The notes under the pieces: generated by a model
Told to the model about the DNA's origin: nothing
Seen by the model: the letters and a program-made list of their open reading frames with translations, nothing else
Databases searched by the model: none
From: Clostridium sp. AF37-5
GTDB lineage: Bacteria > Bacillota > Clostridia > Lachnospirales > Lachnospiraceae
Direction of reading: 5' to 3'
Length of the DNA stretch: 56,489 nt
NCBI RefSeq assembly: GCF_003477605.1
Contig: NZ_QUDR01000020.1
Span: forward strand, 1 to 56,489
Shown: positions 24,239 to 34,076 of the stretch, in pieces
Layout of the letters: the number at the start of each line of letters is the position of its first letter
Numbering within the stretch: the first letter of the stretch is position 1
Made by a program: the position numbers and the translations under genes

Positions 24239-25693
24239 ATGAGTACAGACAGATATGTAAGCCCGTTGTCGGAGAGATACGCCAGCAAAGAAATGCAGTT
24301 TATTTTCTCGCCGGATATGAAATTTCAGACTTGGAGAAAATTATGGATTGCATTAGCAGAAACCGAGAAAGAACTTGGCTTAAAGGATGCAGATGGAAAT
24401 CCACGTATTACAGACGAGCAGATTGAGGAGTTAAAAGCACATGTGACAGATATTAATTATGATGTTGCAAAAGCTCGCGAAAAAGAGGTGCGCCACGACG
24501 TAATGAGCCATGTATATGCATATGGCAAACAGTGTCCAAAGGCAGCAGGAATCATTCATCTCGGAGCAACTTCCTGCTATGTTGGTGATAATACAGACGT
24601 CATTATCATGACCGAAGCACTTAAATTAGTAAAGAAAAAACTGGTGAATGTCATTTCCGTATTATCTGATTTTGCAATGAAATACAAAGACCTTCCGACG
24701 CTTGCATTTACTCATTTCCAGCCGGCACAGCCGACAACAGTTGGTAAGCGTGCAACGCTTTGGATTCAGGAACTTGTGATGGATTTGGAAGATTTGAATC
24801 ACGTGCTGTCTCATATGAAACTTCTTGGTTCGAAAGGAACTACCGGTACACAGGCAAGTTTCCTTGAGCTGTTTGACGGTGATGAGAGCAAATGTAAAGA
24901 AGCGGACAAACTGATTGCAAAGAAAATGGGATTTGACGCATGCTTCCCTGTTTCCGGACAGACCTATTCCCGTAAATTGGATACTCGCGTAGTAAATATA
25001 CTTGCCGGCATCGCAGCCAGCGCACATAAATTTTCAAACGATATCCGTCTTCTTCAGCATTTGAAAGAAGTGGAAGAGCCATTTGAAAAGAGCCAGATTG
25101 GTTCCTCTGCAATGGCATACAAGAGAAACCCAATGCGAAGCGAAAGAATTGCATCCCTGTCCCGCTATGTGATGATTGATGCCTTGAACCCGGCGATTAC
25201 ATCGGCAACTCAGTGGTTTGAGAGAACGCTCGATGATTCTGCAAATAAGCGTCTGAGCGTAGCAGAAGGCTTCCTCACAATCGACGGTATTTTGGATTTG
25301 TTCTTAAATGTAGCCGATGGACTTGTTGTTTACGATAAAGTAATTACAAAACGTCTCATGTCCGAACTTCCATTTATGGCAACCGAAAATATCATGATGG
25401 ATGCCGTAAAAGCCGGCGGCAACCGTCAGGAACTGCATGAGAAGATTCGTGAGCTTTCCATGGAAGCAGGCAGAAATGTAAAAGAGCGCGGCTTAGACAA
25501 TAACCTCTTAGAGTTGATTGCCGCAGACGATGCCTTCCCAATGACTTTGGAAGAATTGCAGAAGACCATGGACCCAAGTAAATATGTTGGCCGTGCACCA
25601 AGTCAGGTAAAAGAATTTGTTGAAGACGTGGTCACACCAATTCTCGATGAAAACAAAGACTTGCTTGGAATTAAAGCAGAGATTAACTGCTAA
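24239..25693 (+). CDS. purB: Adenylosuccinate lyase
   Basis: 484 residues. It cleaves SAICAR and adenylosuccinate, releasing fumarate, in purine synthesis. The family signature is '[16 protein letters not shown]', the mobile catalytic loop. Other conserved parts: '[12 protein letters not shown]' and '[18 protein letters not shown]'. Its length and sequence fit the longer subfamily that also includes the animal enzymes. ATG follows GAAAGGAAAG. A strong terminator lies 32 nt after the stop, ending the purF-purB unit. Confidence 0.96.
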   Translation: MSTDRYVSPLSERYASKEMQFIFSPDMKFQTWRKLWIALAETEKELGLKDADGNPRITDEQIEELKAHVTDINYDVAKAREKEVRHDVMSHVYAYGKQCPKAAGIIHLGATSCYVGDNTDVIIMTEALKLVKKKLVNVISVLSDFAMKYKDLPTLAFTHFQPAQPTTVGKRATLWIQELVMDLEDLNHVLSHMKLLGSKGTTGTQASFLELFDGDESKCKEADKLIAKKMGFDACFPVSGQTYSRKLDTRVVNILAGIAASAHKFSNDIRLLQHLKEVEEPFEKSQIGSSAMAYKRNPMRSERIASLSRYVMIDALNPAITSATQWFERTLDDSANKRLSVAEGFLTIDGILDLFLNVADGLVVYDKVITKRLMSELPFMATENIMMDAVKAGGNRQELHEKIRELSMEAGRNVKERGLDNNLLELIAADDAFPMTLEELQKTMDPSKYVGRAPSQVKEFVEDVVTPILDENKDLLGIKAEINC

Positions 25694-25724
25694 TTAAGGA
25701 AAGTAAGTATTATGTAGACAAAGT

Positions 25725-25762
25725 TGGTGCTAGGACTGTTCTGTTGTCCCAGCACCATTTTT
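25725..25762 (+). terminator. Rho-independent terminator after purB
   Basis: TGGTGCTAGGAC pairs with GTCCCAGCACCA (one mismatch), followed by a T-rich run. Confidence 0.88.
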
Positions 25763-26150
25763 CTTTGTTTGTGGGTTTGCAGCAGTTGTGGAGCAATGGA
25801 GAAATCCATTATATATAAGCATCAAAAGTCTTAGGCAACGCTAATCCGTTCAAAATTAAAAAAGAGTTGTACAAAATAGAAAACCACTTGCAAGCAAAGC
25901 AACCATAAAGTAGAAAATCTGGGAAAAGAGTTGTTTTGTCTGGGAAAATTCGATTGGAATTTTAACAAAACTCAGATTAAAGGAATAAGTTTGCGCTAAA
26001 TGTTCGCTGTCAATTCCTTTGGATTCCAGTAATTCCGTAGAAAAACAAAAAAAGTCCCACCGAACACTTGACACAAACTGACACAAACACCCACTAGTTT
26101 CTTCCCTCATCTTATGATATAATCATACCAAATGACAAGGAGGTGGCGTT
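25763..26150. other. Gene-free region with a repeat-family copy
   Basis: No convincing gene. The stretch from about 25856 to 26078 resembles 37320-37594 in patches (AAAAGAGTTG, GCAACCATA, and the end piece given separately). A TATAAT box at 26118-26123 probably serves the small gene at 26151. Confidence 0.5.
26021..26078. repeat. Dispersed palindromic-repeat family, copy 1
   Basis: GGATTCCAGTAATTCCGTAG followed by AAAAAC matches the left arm of the large hairpin at 36982. It is followed by CGAACACTTGACACAAAC (26061-26078), which recurs exactly at 37577-37594. Confidence 0.7.
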
Positions 26151-26354
26151 ATGCCATTATTAAATAAAGAAAAAATGATGGATGGTTTTGGCAAGGCAGT
26201 TGACGCCGTGAACAATGCGGCAGACAAAGCCGGCAAGTACGCCAAAGAAAAAGAACTGGACAAGAAAATTGACCATGCCGCAGAGGTTGTCACCAAAGAG
26301 GCAAAAAAAGTTGGTAAAGAAATCAAGAGTGTATTTTCAAGCGAGAAAAAATAG
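26151..26354 (+). CDS. Small Lys/Ala-rich amphipathic protein, 67 aa
   Basis: ATG behind a strong AAGGAGGTGG. The protein is almost entirely amphipathic helix with Ala, Lys, Asp and Glu: 'DGFGKAVDAVNNAADKAGKY', 'KKIDHAAEVVTKEAKKVGKE'. It has no signal, TM or Cys. The layout resembles small YtxH- or stress-type helical proteins but without a hydrophobic anchor. It is 19 nt from the methyltransferase gene downstream and probably shares its transcript. Function unknown. Confidence 0.72.
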   Translation: MPLLNKEKMMDGFGKAVDAVNNAADKAGKYAKEKELDKKIDHAAEVVTKEAKKVGKEIKSVFSSEKK

Positions 26355-26373
26355 AAGAAGAGGATTGTAAATT

Positions 26374-27264
26374 ATGTGGATTGCAGATGGATGGAACGAT
26401 TATGAAGTGTTAGATACTTCGGCGGGAGAAAAATTAGAGCGGTGGGGTGATTATATTCTTGTGCGCCCGGACCCGCAGGTGATTTGGAACACACCGCATA
26501 AAGTAAGAGAGTGGAAACAGAAAAACGGACATTACCACAGAAGCAATAAAGGCGGCGGACAGTGGGAATTTTTTGATTTGCCGGAGCAGTGGGAGATTTC
26601 CTATGGAAATCTCAAATTTCATTTGAAACCATTTCATTTTAAACATACCGGACTTTTCCCTGAGCAGGCGGTAAACTGGGAGTGGAGCGGAAATTTGATT
26701 CGCGAGGCAAAGAAGAAAAATCCGGGAAAAGAAATTAAGGTGCTGAATTTATTTGCATACACGGGTGGCGCGACAGTGGCATGCGCCGATGCGGGGGCAG
26801 CTGTGACACATGTGGACGCATCAAAAGGGATGCTTACCTGGGCGAAAGAAAATGCGGCAGCGTCCGGGCTTGCCAATGCGCCGATTCGCTATCTGGTGGA
26901 TGACTGCGTAAAATTTGTGGAGCGTGAAATTCGCCGGGGCAATCATTATGATGCGATTATTATGGACCCGCCTTCCTATGGAAGAGGTCCCAAAGGCGAG
27001 ATTTGGAAAATAGAAGAAAAAATTTTCCCACTGGTACAGCTTTGCACGAAGGTACTTGCAGACAAGCCATTATTTTTCCTGATTAATTCTTATACAACAG
27101 GATTACAGCCGGCGGTGCTTTCTTATATGTTAAATTTGGAATTAAAAAGCCGTTTTGGCGGAACGGTTGAAGCAGATGAAATCGGATTGCCGGTGCGCGG
27201 TAAGCAGGGACTTGTTTTGCCGTGTGGCGCAAGCGGAAGATGGAGCCGTAAAGAGAGAGAGTAA
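26374..27264 (+). CDS. Class I SAM-dependent rRNA methyltransferase, RlmI/RlmK-like
   Basis: 296 residues. Motif I is 'VLNLFAYTGGATVACADAGA', the acidic loop is 'VTHVDASKGMLTWAKENAAA', and the catalytic motif is 'AIIMDPPSYGRGPKGEIW'. These match the PF10672 group (RlmI, RlmK C-terminal domains), which methylates 23S rRNA bases. The N-terminal PUA domain of RlmI is missing; instead there is a strand-rich N-terminus ('GWNDYEVLDTSAGEKLERWG'). It is in one direction with the YhaO/YhaN pair behind it. The exact target base cannot be told. Confidence 0.88.
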   Translation: MWIADGWNDYEVLDTSAGEKLERWGDYILVRPDPQVIWNTPHKVREWKQKNGHYHRSNKGGGQWEFFDLPEQWEISYGNLKFHLKPFHFKHTGLFPEQAVNWEWSGNLIREAKKKNPGKEIKVLNLFAYTGGATVACADAGAAVTHVDASKGMLTWAKENAAASGLANAPIRYLVDDCVKFVEREIRRGNHYDAIIMDPPSYGRGPKGEIWKIEEKIFPLVQLCTKVLADKPLFFLINSYTTGLQPAVLSYMLNLELKSRFGGTVEADEIGLPVRGKQGLVLPCGASGRWSRKERE

Positions 27265-27281
27265 GAGGAAGGGGTGAAGCG

Positions 27282-28388
27282 ATGAAACTGATTCATTGTG
27301 CGGATTTGCATTTGGATTCAAGCATGACGACGCATTTGACAAAGGAAAAAGCAAAGGAGCGAAAAGCAGAATTACTCGCTTCTTTTAACCGGATGATGGA
27401 GTATGCCGACAAGGAAAATGTGTCGGCGGTTTTGATTGCGGGTGATTTGTTTGACCGGAAAAATATTTCGGCAACGGCACGCAATGCAGTTTATCATGCG
27501 ATTTCGACACGCCCTGAGATGACATTTTATTATCTGAAAGGAAATCATGATGTGCGTCTTTTTTTGCCAAATGGCAAAGAATGTCCTGAAAATTTAAAAT
27601 TGTTTGGTGAAGAGTGGACCGCTTATGTGCAGGCAGATGAGGGATGCCGTCTTGTGATTAGCGGCGTTGAGTTGTGTGAGGAAAATCATGCGCTGATAGC
27701 CAATTCGCTGACTTTAAACCGTGAGGATGTAAATATTGTGATGCTTCACGGACAGGAAGCGGAATACGCTGCACAGGACAAGGCGGAAGTCGTGCCGCTG
27801 CGTGATTTGCGTGGCAAGGGCATTGATTATCTGGCACTTGGACATGTGCATGGTTATAAAAAGGAAACACTGGATAGCCGAGGTGAGTATTGCTATCCGG
27901 GGTGTTTAGAATGCCGTGGCTTTGATGAATATGGGGAGCATGGCTTTGTTCTTTTAGATGTGGATTTGGAAGAGAGAACCGTGGCGAGTGAATTTATCCC
28001 ATTTGCCCTTAGAAACGGTCATTATGTAGAAGTCGATGTCAGTGACTGCATGAGTACAGCTGAGATTATGGATGCCATCAACGAGACGGCAAAAAAAGAG
28101 CATCTGCCACATGAGGATTTTGTGAAATTTGTATTAGTTGGCGAGATGGCACTTGCCAGTGAAAAAGATTTGGATTATTTGAATCAATGGATTCAGGATG
28201 ATTATTATACCGTGAAAGTGACGGACAAAACAAAAATCCGAATTGACTATGAAGATTATCAAAACGATGCGTCACTTCGCGGCGAGTTTGTTCGTCTGGT
28301 ACAGGCGGATGAGAAACTTTCTGACGAGGAAAAGGCGCAGATGATTCAGTATGGCATACGAGCTTTGGAAGGGGAGGAAATCGAGTGA
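27282..28388 (+). CDS. yhaO: SbcD/YhaO-like DNA repair metallophosphoesterase
   Basis: 368 residues. All five calcineurin-type metal motifs are visible: 'HCADLHLDS', 'AGDLFDRKN', 'LKGNHDVR', 'VMLHGQEAE', 'ALGHVHGYK'. In this family (SbcD, Mre11, YhaO) it is a Mn-dependent nuclease working with an SMC-like ATPase. That partner is the next gene, which overlaps by 4 nt (GTGA), so the pair is translationally coupled. C-terminal acidic helices ('DEKLSDEEKAQMIQYGIRAL') probably contact the partner. Symbol used by likeness to Bacillus subtilis yhaO-yhaN. Confidence 0.92.
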   Translation: MKLIHCADLHLDSSMTTHLTKEKAKERKAELLASFNRMMEYADKENVSAVLIAGDLFDRKNISATARNAVYHAISTRPEMTFYYLKGNHDVRLFLPNGKECPENLKLFGEEWTAYVQADEGCRLVISGVELCEENHALIANSLTLNREDVNIVMLHGQEAEYAAQDKAEVVPLRDLRGKGIDYLALGHVHGYKKETLDSRGEYCYPGCLECRGFDEYGEHGFVLLDVDLEERTVASEFIPFALRNGHYVEVDVSDCMSTAEIMDAINETAKKEHLPHEDFVKFVLVGEMALASEKDLDYLNQWIQDDYYTVKVTDKTKIRIDYEDYQNDASLRGEFVRLVQADEKLSDEEKAQMIQYGIRALEGEEIE

Positions 28389-31018
28389 AATTATTACAGT
28401 GTAAAATAGAAAATTTCGGTAAATTAAGCGATGTCTCCTTTGACTTTTCAGAGGGTGTCAATACATTCTGCGAGGAAAACGGATGGGGAAAAAGTACGCT
28501 TGCGAATTTTATCCGAATTATGTTTTTTGGTTTTTTAAATGGTAATAAACAGGACAAACTGGTGAATGAAAGAAAGCGTTATTTCCCGTGGCAGAGTGCG
28601 AAAGGCGTGTATGGCGGAAGTGTTAAATTCGAAACAGAGGGAAAAAGTTATCAGCTAAACCGCGTGTTTGGGAAAAAAGACAAAGATGATATTTTTGAAC
28701 TCTATGACCTTTCGACAAACCTTCCGTGCGAGGATTTTTCCGAGAATATCGGTGTTGAATTATTTGGTATTGATGCGGCATCCTTTGGCCGCACAGTATT
28801 TTTTTCACAGAAGGACTGCGAGTCTGCACCGACCGACGGGATTCATGCGAAACTTGGCAATCTGATTGAGCAGACGGATGATATCCACAATTTTCAAAGT
28901 GTGTATGACAAATTGAAAGATACCACGAATAAAATGACGCCAAAAAGAAAAACCGGTTCGCTGAACAGAGAAAAACGTGAAATCGAAGAAAGAGAGCAGA
29001 AACTTCGTGAAGAAGAAAGCATCCGGCAGGGGATTTTAGAGGCGGAAACTTATTACAAGCAGTGTGAAGAAAAAGAAAAAGAGCTTTCCGAGGTGATTGC
29101 TGCGGAGCAAAAGAAGCAGGAAAAACTTAGTAAGGCGATGGACTATGCGGTAAATAGAAAAGAGTATGACACACTTGTGTCTGCCAAAGAGCAGGCGGGA
29201 AAACAGTGGGAAGACAGTAAAAATGCATTTCCTTACGAGGATAAAATTCCTTCGATGGAGCAGATGGAAAAATGGCAGAAGCAAAGACGGGAGTGCGAAC
29301 AGTTCCGTGAGCAGATGGTGAGAAATCAGCTGACTGGCGAGGAAAATGCACTTGTGTCCTCTGTCAAAGAACGGTTCGGACAGGAGATTCCGGAGGATGA
29401 AGCACTGCAGTCGATGGAGGAGGCTCTTACCGAATATGAATCGCTCAAACAGACCATTCGCAAAGGAGAGTTTACCCCGGCGGAACAAAATGAGTGGGAA
29501 ACGCTGAAAAAAAGCTATCCGAATGGAATGCCGGCGAAGGATGAATTGCTGAAATTAAATCGAATCTGTGAAGATGTCCGACATAAGGAGGATCAACTTG
29601 CAAATGCGCAGACAACAGCCCGTGCATTAAAGCAGGTGGCGGCACAGAAAAAGCCGGAAAAAGCGTCACCGCTTCCACTTGTTCTTGGCTGTCTTGCGTT
29701 GGTTCTTGGTGTGGGGCTTAGCTTCGTACAGGTGCTTGCCGGCATGGCAGCTTTTGTTGTTCTGGCACTTGCCGCCGTGGTTCTTTTTGTACAGCAAAAA
29801 GGGAAAAAACAGGAAGAAGATTTAAGTGAGCAACCGCTTTTGGAACTTGAACAGGAGATGGAACGGGCAAAAAGAGAGATAGAGCAGGGAAATGAAAAGA
29901 TTTCTTTCGTGCTTTCTGCCTATTTCCCGGAAGGAATTTCCGGCGATTCCCGCGATGTGATTCAGCAGATGCAGATGGATACGATAGCCTATGAGACGCA
30001 CCAGGCAAAGAGCGAGGCGGTAAGTGAAGAAGATGAGGTTCGTTATCAGACTCTTCAAAAATCGCTTCGTGAGTTCATGGATGGTTATGTAGAAATGGGA
30101 ATTTCAGAAGAGCGGTTTGCATTTGGCTTGTCAAAGCTTCGCAGCGAACTGAAACAGTACCGTCGTCTCTGTGAAAAACTGGAAAGTTTTCTGGGGGCAA
30201 AAAAGAAATACGAGCAGGCAAAAGAAGAATTTGTACTTGGCGGAAAAGAGTATGGTTTGATTTTTGAAGAGCCATTTGACGAGGAACTGCAAAAAATTGC
30301 CGGGGCCATCAACCGTGTTCAGGTGGCAGAGCAGTCATGGCAGGCGGCAGGAAAAAATTTGTTACAGTTTGAAAATGACCACGATATGGAGCGCATCCGC
30401 CAGACAGATAAGCCTGAGGAAAAGGAAGGCCTGAGCGAAAGTCACGAGCGTGAAAAACGGTGGATGACCGAGCAGGAAACCAACCGCAAAAATATGGCTG
30501 CATACGAGAAACAATTAGAGCAGCTGGAGGAAAAACTTGATGAACTTGCAGAAATCCGTCTTGAGTTAGAGGAGCGGAAAGAGCACTTTGCAAGCGGCAA
30601 TAAGAAGTATGAGCTTTTGCTAAAAACAATGGATAAATTACAGCAGGCAAAAGATACGCTGACAGCGCGCTATATTGAACCGGTGCAGAAAGGTTTCACG
30701 AAATATTACCAAATGGTAGATGGTGGCGATGCTAAAGATTACCGATTTGATGCTGGCGTAAATTTGACTGTGGAGGAAATGGGCATGCCGCGGGAAATTC
30801 GTTTTTTGAGTGAGGGACGCAAAGACCTCGCCGGAATCTGTGCGCGTATGGCAATGGTAGATGCCATGTATGAAAAGGACAAACCATTTCTTGTTTTTGA
30901 CGATTCCTTTGTGAATCTGGACGACGAAAAAATGCGTCATGCGCTTACCTTTTTGAAGGAAGTCGGAAAAGAATATCAGGTTATTTATTTCACATGCCGG
31001 GAAAACAGAAAGGCATAA
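28385..31018 (+). CDS. yhaN: SbcC/YhaN-like AAA ATPase with long coiled coil
   Basis: 877 residues, GTG start overlapping the previous stop. Walker A is '[16 protein letters not shown]' near residue 35. Two long coiled-coil arms (about residues 185-400 and 480-750) flank a hydrophobic pair at about 425-462 ('[20 protein letters not shown]', '[14 protein letters not shown]'), the usual membrane hairpin of YhaN proteins in place of a zinc hook. The C-terminal head has '[20 protein letters not shown]' (signature) and Walker B '[17 protein letters not shown]'. Together with YhaO it should process DNA ends near the membrane. Confidence 0.93.
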   Translation: MKLLQCKIENFGKLSDVSFDFSEGVNTFCEENGWGKSTLANFIRIMFFGFLNGNKQDKLVNERKRYFPWQSAKGVYGGSVKFETEGKSYQLNRVFGKKDKDDIFELYDLSTNLPCEDFSENIGVELFGIDAASFGRTVFFSQKDCESAPTDGIHAKLGNLIEQTDDIHNFQSVYDKLKDTTNKMTPKRKTGSLNREKREIEEREQKLREEESIRQGILEAETYYKQCEEKEKELSEVIAAEQKKQEKLSKAMDYAVNRKEYDTLVSAKEQAGKQWEDSKNAFPYEDKIPSMEQMEKWQKQRRECEQFREQMVRNQLTGEENALVSSVKERFGQEIPEDEALQSMEEALTEYESLKQTIRKGEFTPAEQNEWETLKKSYPNGMPAKDELLKLNRICEDVRHKEDQLANAQTTARALKQVAAQKKPEKASPLPLVLGCLALVLGVGLSFVQVLAGMAAFVVLALAAVVLFVQQKGKKQEEDLSEQPLLELEQEMERAKREIEQGNEKISFVLSAYFPEGISGDSRDVIQQMQMDTIAYETHQAKSEAVSEEDEVRYQTLQKSLREFMDGYVEMGISEERFAFGLSKLRSELKQYRRLCEKLESFLGAKKKYEQAKEEFVLGGKEYGLIFEEPFDEELQKIAGAINRVQVAEQSWQAAGKNLLQFENDHDMERIRQTDKPEEKEGLSESHEREKRWMTEQETNRKNMAAYEKQLEQLEEKLDELAEIRLELEERKEHFASGNKKYELLLKTMDKLQQAKDTLTARYIEPVQKGFTKYYQMVDGGDAKDYRFDAGVNLTVEEMGMPREIRFLSEGRKDLAGICARMAMVDAMYEKDKPFLVFDDSFVNLDDEKMRHALTFLKEVGKEYQVIYFTCRENRKA

Positions 31019-31031
31019 AAAGGAGGAAACC

Positions 31032-31481
31032 ATGCGTTTTGTAATACAAAGAGTCAGCAGTGCTTCTGTCACAATCGACGGAAAAGTACGTGGAGAAATA
31101 GGAAAAGGTTTTGTTGTGTTAATCGGCATTGGAGAGGATGATACAAAAGAAATTGCAGATAAACTTTTACACAAACTTTTGAATATGCGTATATTTGAAG
31201 ACGAAAATGGGAAAACAAATCTTGCCCTAAAAGATGTGTCCGGCGAACTGCTTATGATTTCCCAGTTCACCTTATATGCCAACTGCAAAAAGGGAAATCG
31301 TCCATCTTTTACAGACGCCGGCAGACCGGAGATGGCAGAGCCGATGTATGAGTATATATTGGAAGCCTGCCGCAAAGAAATCCCGGTGGTCGAGCAGGGG
31401 GAGTTTGGTGCCGATATGAAAGTTGCCCTTGTGAATGATGGGCCGTTTACAGTCGTGCTTGACAGCAGGGATTTGATGTAG
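31032..31481 (+). CDS. dtd: D-aminoacyl-tRNA deacylase
   Basis: 149 residues, the normal length. It removes D-amino acids (and Gly from tRNA-Ala) from mischarged tRNA. Both active-site motifs are present: '[19 protein letters not shown]' (SQFTL) and '[13 protein letters not shown]' (NxGPxT). '[17 protein letters not shown]' is the standard N-terminus. ATG follows AAGGAGG. Last gene of a run that starts at 26151. Confidence 0.96.
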   Translation: MRFVIQRVSSASVTIDGKVRGEIGKGFVVLIGIGEDDTKEIADKLLHKLLNMRIFEDENGKTNLALKDVSGELLMISQFTLYANCKKGNRPSFTDAGRPEMAEPMYEYILEACRKEIPVVEQGEFGADMKVALVNDGPFTVVLDSRDLM

Positions 31482-31500
31482 GATACTTATAAAAACATAG

Positions 31501-31573
31501 AAAAAGAAGCTTATTCGTGAGAGACTATAACGCAAAGCGTTATCCCGTCTCGATACGAATAAACTTCTTTTTC
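31501..31573. terminator. Hairpin terminator after dtd
   Basis: AAAAAGAAG..TTATTCGT pairs with ACGAATAA..CTTCTTTTT; an inner stem ATAACGC-AAA-GCGTTAT sits in the middle. The T-run on the plus side makes it a terminator; the A-run on the left allows the other direction too. Confidence 0.75.
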
Positions 31574-31814
31574 CATTATATTCAGAACTTTTATGTACCC
31601 CTGTTCGCTTTTTCTGGTGTAGCTCTCTATATACACAAGTTCCTTTAAACACTTTCTCTCGCCACCGATACTGTAATATATAACGGATATATCACAGAAC
31701 GCATCTACCCAAATTGCTTCTGAGAAGTCAAGGTCCCTGCTTATTCGCTTTTCCTGAAATTATGTAGTGAATATCATCCTCCCTTCTGAAAATTTCAACT
31801 CCGTTTATTATCAT
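31511..31814 (-). pseudogene. Unrecognised minus-strand gene, frameshifted
   Basis: On the minus strand, ATG at 31814 opens 'MIINGVEIFRREDDIHYIIS' and 'GKANKQGP' before a stop. The neighbouring frame then runs 'DFSEAIWVDAFCDISVIYYS', 'IGGERKCLKELVYIESYTRK', 'SEQGYIKVLNIMEKEVYS' to TAA at 31511. Both parts look coding, so a short gene of about 100 codons with one frameshift is likely. Its 3' end overlaps the dtd terminator. I do not recognise the family. A chance reading cannot be excluded. Confidence 0.4.
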
Positions 31815-31994
31815 AGCACATTATGAGCACCGTGAATCGTAAAAGTCGTGAACGGCACAAAATTGGGAGTGAACGGACACTTTTGTATAAAAAATATTAT
31901 TTTTTGCATAATATACATTACAAATATTCCCTATTTTGGGACGAAAATAGATGTTGAATGTAAATTCTTGCAGGAAAAAATTTTTCAAGGGTGA

Positions 31995-32023
31995 TTGACA
32001 CATTTTTTTCGCTGTGCTACAAT
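31995..32023 (+). promoter_or_regulatory. Promoter of the aspS-gatCAB operon
   Basis: TTGACA (31995-32000), 17-nt spacer, TACAAT (32018-32023). It lies just before the T-box leader. Confidence 0.85.
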
Positions 32024-32029
32024 ACATGG

Positions 32030-32356
32030 CAAAGCGATGAAGGAAACGATTGTTTATGCAGTGACTTTACGACAGGGAGAGGCGTCATGGACTGCGAGCG
32101 TCTTGCGGAAGCGGTAAACAGGAGAACATTCCGGAGCTGATGAGTTGAAACGGTTATAAGAGGTAGGCTCATCCGGGTGACACCGTTATTGGTTGAATGA
32201 GTGGAGATACGACGGGGTGTCTCAATGCGGGTGGTACCGCGGGTTTTTAGGCTCTTATTTTGATGAACATTTTTCCCGTCCCAGAAGGCAGAGATGCTTT
32301 GCTGGGACGTATTTATTTCAAAGCAATCTGTCGAAGGCAGGTTGCTTTTTTTTGCA
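32030..32356 (+). promoter_or_regulatory. T-box riboswitch with GAAC specifier loop (Asn AAC, overlapping Glu GAA)
   Basis: The T-box sequence GCGGGTGGTACCGCGGG lies at 32227-32243. Stem I can be drawn with base pairs GGAA (32042-32045) to TTCC (32129-32132) and TGTTTA (32051-32056) to TAAACA (32115-32120). The specifier bulge on the 3' side is GGAGAACA (32121-32128). It holds AAC (32125-32127, Asn) followed by A, overlapped by GAA (32124-32126, Glu). No GAC (Asp) codon is in this bulge. The leader should sense uncharged tRNA and let the operon be read through. The next gene being aspS but the codon Asn points to a non-discriminating AspRS. Confidence 0.85.
32320..32354 (+). terminator. Intrinsic terminator of the T-box leader
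   Basis: AAGCAATCTG pairs with CAGGTTGCTT across TCGAAGG, followed by a long T-run. It is the off-state hairpin competing with the antiterminator. Confidence 0.8.
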
Positions 32357-32411
32357 ACCTTCAAAATCATTTGGTGGAATCATGTGAAGACACATGGGAA
32401 TGGAGGTTACT

Positions 32412-33743
32412 ATGGAATATTTAACAGGAAAGACAGAAAAAAAGACACTTGGCATTCAAGACATTTTAGCCGGTGAGTATGAGGGAAAAGAAGTAACGGT
32501 AAATGGTGCAGTTCACAAAATCAGAGACATGGGCGATGTGGCGTTTGTGGTTTTGAGAAAGAGCGAGGGGCTTTTGCAGACCGTTTATGAAGATGGCGTT
32601 ACGGATATTTCGCTGAAAGAATTGCAGGAAGAAGATACCGTTTGTGTGACCGGTGTTGTGGCAAAAGAGGAGCGTGCACCGCATGGATTTGAAATCCGCC
32701 TGCGTACCGTAACCATTTTGTCAAAGCCAACGGAACCAATGCCGATAGCTATTAACAAATGGAAAATGAATACCTCGCTGGAAACAAAATTGGATTTGCG
32801 TCCGCTTTCTCTGCGAAATGTAAAGGAGCGTGCGAAATTTAGAATCCAGGAAGGAATCATCCGTGGATTCCGGGATTTTCTGCATGAGCAGGGCTTTACC
32901 GAAATCCATTCGCCAAAAATCGGCGCCAGAGGTGCTGAGGGCGGTGCAAACTTATTCCGTCTCGAATATTTTCATAAACATGCTGTGCTTGCACAAAGCC
33001 CGCAGTTTTACAAACAGATGATGGTTGGCGTGTTTGACCGTGTCTTTGAGGCGGCGCCGGTATTTCGTGCAGAAAAGCACAACACAAAGCGTCATTTGAA
33101 TGAGTATACTTCTCTTGACTTTGAGATGGGCTATATTGACAGCTTTGAAGATATTATGGAGATGGAAACCGGATTTTTGCAGTACACGATGGAACTTTTG
33201 CAAAAAGAGTACAAAAAAGAATTGGATCTTTTGAAAGTCACACTGCCAAAGGTTGATAAAATTCCACAGGTTCGGTTTGACAAGGCAAAAGAACTCGTGG
33301 CAGAAAAATACAACCGGACAATCCGCAACCCATTTGACTTAGAGCCGGAAGAGGAAGCACTGATTGGACAATACTTTAAGGAAGAAATGGATGCCGATTT
33401 TGTGTTTGTTACCCATTATCCTTCAAAAAAACGTCCGTTCTATGCGATGGATGACCCGGAAGATACGACGTATACACTGAGTTTTGATTTATTGTTCCAC
33501 GGACTTGAAATCACAACCGGTGGACAGCGCATTCACGATTACCAGACGCTTGTGGACAAAATCGCGGACAGGGGAATGACGCAGGAAGGCATGGAGCAGT
33601 ACATGATGATTTTCAAACATGGCATGCCGCCACATGGTGGACTGGGAATTGGAATGGAGCGCTTAACAATGAAACTGTTAGGGGAAGAGAATGTTCGTGA
33701 GACGACCTTGTTCCCAAGGGATTTGAACCGTCTCGAACCATAA
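32412..33743 (+). CDS. aspS: Aspartyl-tRNA synthetase, archaeal type, probably non-discriminating
   Basis: 443 residues from ATG 32412 (GGAGG 6 nt upstream; earlier in-frame ATGs lack it). An OB-fold anticodon domain (to about residue 105) is followed by the class II core: 'FRAEKHNTKRHLNEYTSLDF' (motif 2) and 'GGLGIGMERLTMKLL' (motif 3). There is no GAD insertion, so it is the short archaeal/eukaryal type, unlike the normal bacterial AspRS. Together with gatCAB behind it and the Asn codon in the T-box, it should make Asp-tRNA-Asn as substrate for amidation. Confidence 0.93.
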   Translation: MEYLTGKTEKKTLGIQDILAGEYEGKEVTVNGAVHKIRDMGDVAFVVLRKSEGLLQTVYEDGVTDISLKELQEEDTVCVTGVVAKEERAPHGFEIRLRTVTILSKPTEPMPIAINKWKMNTSLETKLDLRPLSLRNVKERAKFRIQEGIIRGFRDFLHEQGFTEIHSPKIGARGAEGGANLFRLEYFHKHAVLAQSPQFYKQMMVGVFDRVFEAAPVFRAEKHNTKRHLNEYTSLDFEMGYIDSFEDIMEMETGFLQYTMELLQKEYKKELDLLKVTLPKVDKIPQVRFDKAKELVAEKYNRTIRNPFDLEPEEEALIGQYFKEEMDADFVFVTHYPSKKRPFYAMDDPEDTTYTLSFDLLFHGLEITTGGQRIHDYQTLVDKIADRGMTQEGMEQYMMIFKHGMPPHGGLGIGMERLTMKLLGEENVRETTLFPRDLNRLEP

Positions 33744-33761
33744 AAGAAAGGAAGTGTTTGT

Positions 33762-34055
33762 ATGGCAAATCATATTTCAGATGAAACAATTGAATATGTA
33801 GGAATTTTAGCAAAACTAGAATTGAATGAAGAAGAAAAAGAACAGGCAAAAAAAGATATGGAAAGTATGCTCGATTACATTGACAAATTAAACGAACTTG
33901 ACACCGAGGGCGTGGAACCTTTGTCTCATGTGTTCCCGGTTCACAATGTGTTCCGTGAGGACGAAGTGACAAATGGAGATGATAGAGAGAACATGTTGAA
34001 AAATGCACCGCAGAAAAAAGAAGGAACATACATGGTGCCAAAAACCTTTGCTTAA
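33762..34055 (+). CDS. gatC: Asp/Glu-tRNA amidotransferase subunit C
   Basis: 97 residues. Small subunit that holds GatA and GatB together. '[20 protein letters not shown]' and '[20 protein letters not shown]' are the typical GatC helices, followed by '[16 protein letters not shown]'. The gap to aspS is 18 nt with an AAGGAAGTG site. Part of the operon under the T-box. Confidence 0.95.
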   Translation: MANHISDETIEYVGILAKLELNEEEKEQAKKDMESMLDYIDKLNELDTEGVEPLSHVFPVHNVFREDEVTNGDDRENMLKNAPQKKEGTYMVPKTFA

Positions 34056-34076
34056 TAAGCGGAATGGAGGAAGCAT

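Noticed and set aside
25856..26110. Minus-strand frame of 84 codons in the gap after purB
   Set aside because: It lies over repeat-family sequence; a similar frame at 37331-37537 arises from the same repeat and neither has a ribosome site.
32193..32476. Plus-strand small frames over the T-box
   Set aside because: They cover conserved T-box and terminator structure and lack ribosome sites.
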